In this document: one piece after another, positions 63,995 through 64,000 of the stretch | Layout: every line of letters starts with the position of its first letter | Position numbering within the stretch: the first letter of the stretch is position 1 | Assembly: GCA_012730045.1 (NCBI GenBank) | Contig: JAAYBR010000138.1 | Span: 1 to 64,000, forward strand | From: Candidatus Hydrogenedentota bacterium | Lineage (GTDB): Bacteria > Hydrogenedentota > Hydrogenedentia > Hydrogenedentales > CAITNO01 | Length of the DNA stretch: 64,000 bases | Reading direction: 5' to 3' | The notes under the pieces: generated by a model | The model's input: the letters and a program-made list of their open reading frames with translations, nothing else | Told to the model about the DNA's origin: nothing | Database searches by the model: none | Made by a program: the position numbers and the translations under genes

Positions 63995-64000
63995 ACCAAT

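Overview
The window is a high-GC bacterial chromosome segment. It has no rRNA, tRNA, CRISPR array or intact transposase that I can see. The gene set fits a Gram-negative lineage near the Hydrogenedentota, Planctomycetota or PVC groups: TolB and a TonB/TolA-like protein, lipoprotein signals, a Tat-exported Gfo/Idh/MocA oxidoreductase, a hydrazine-synthase-alpha-like c-type cytochrome protein, an archaeal-type glutamate synthase fused to rubredoxin, PASTA/EF-hand surface proteins, and many dispersed palindromes. This placement is an inference from gene content, not a phylogeny.

Minus-strand half (0.2-30.5 kb). In order: a secreted beta-propeller/dihaem protein; a rubredoxin-glutamate synthase and rubrerythrin; a GH95 fucosidase; a TerB-domain protein with a metallophosphoesterase lipoprotein; a plus-strand MntA/HepT toxin-antitoxin pair; a RodZ-like/FtsK pair; a FadN/FadA beta-oxidation operon with a clear promoter and operator; TolB and TonB/TolA; a GT4 glycosyltransferase; three exported proteins of unknown function; citramalate synthase with an ApgM/ThrB2-like enzyme; and an alpha/beta hydrolase.

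Repeat-rich junction (30.6-33.5 kb). This holds palindromes, 7-bp tandem repeats, a gutted REP-associated transposase remnant, a strikingly AT-rich secreted-protein gene, a fragment of an InlB-type repeat protein and a truncated four-helix-bundle gene. Two copies of a repeat cassette sharing an identical 28-bp segment bracket most of it.

Plus-strand half (33.5-64 kb). In order: a Tat oxidoreductase; a HEAT-repeat protein; an EIIA(Fru/Ntr)-zinc-ribbon fusion; an MsbA-type exporter with a lipoprotein; a YfhO-like membrane protein convergent with an ArnT/PMT-like glycosyltransferase; a DUF4091/GH123-like protein with a threonine-synthase-like enzyme; a double ATP-cone NrdD-like protein without a glycyl-radical site; a DinB protein; and a 3,901-residue exported protein. 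That giant has PEGA-like modules, a coiled coil, EF-hands, nine PASTA repeats and a Cys-rich C-terminal membrane anchor.

The main themes are cell envelope and surface biology (FtsK, RodZ-like, TolB, TonB, exporter, glycosyltransferases, giant adhesin-like protein), carbohydrate use (GH95, GH123-like, Gfo/Idh/MocA), anaerobe-style redox defence (rubrerythrin, rubredoxin fusion) and amino-acid/fatty-acid metabolism. Start codons were chosen mainly from Shine-Dalgarno sites. Promoter calls rest on visual -35/-10 matches.
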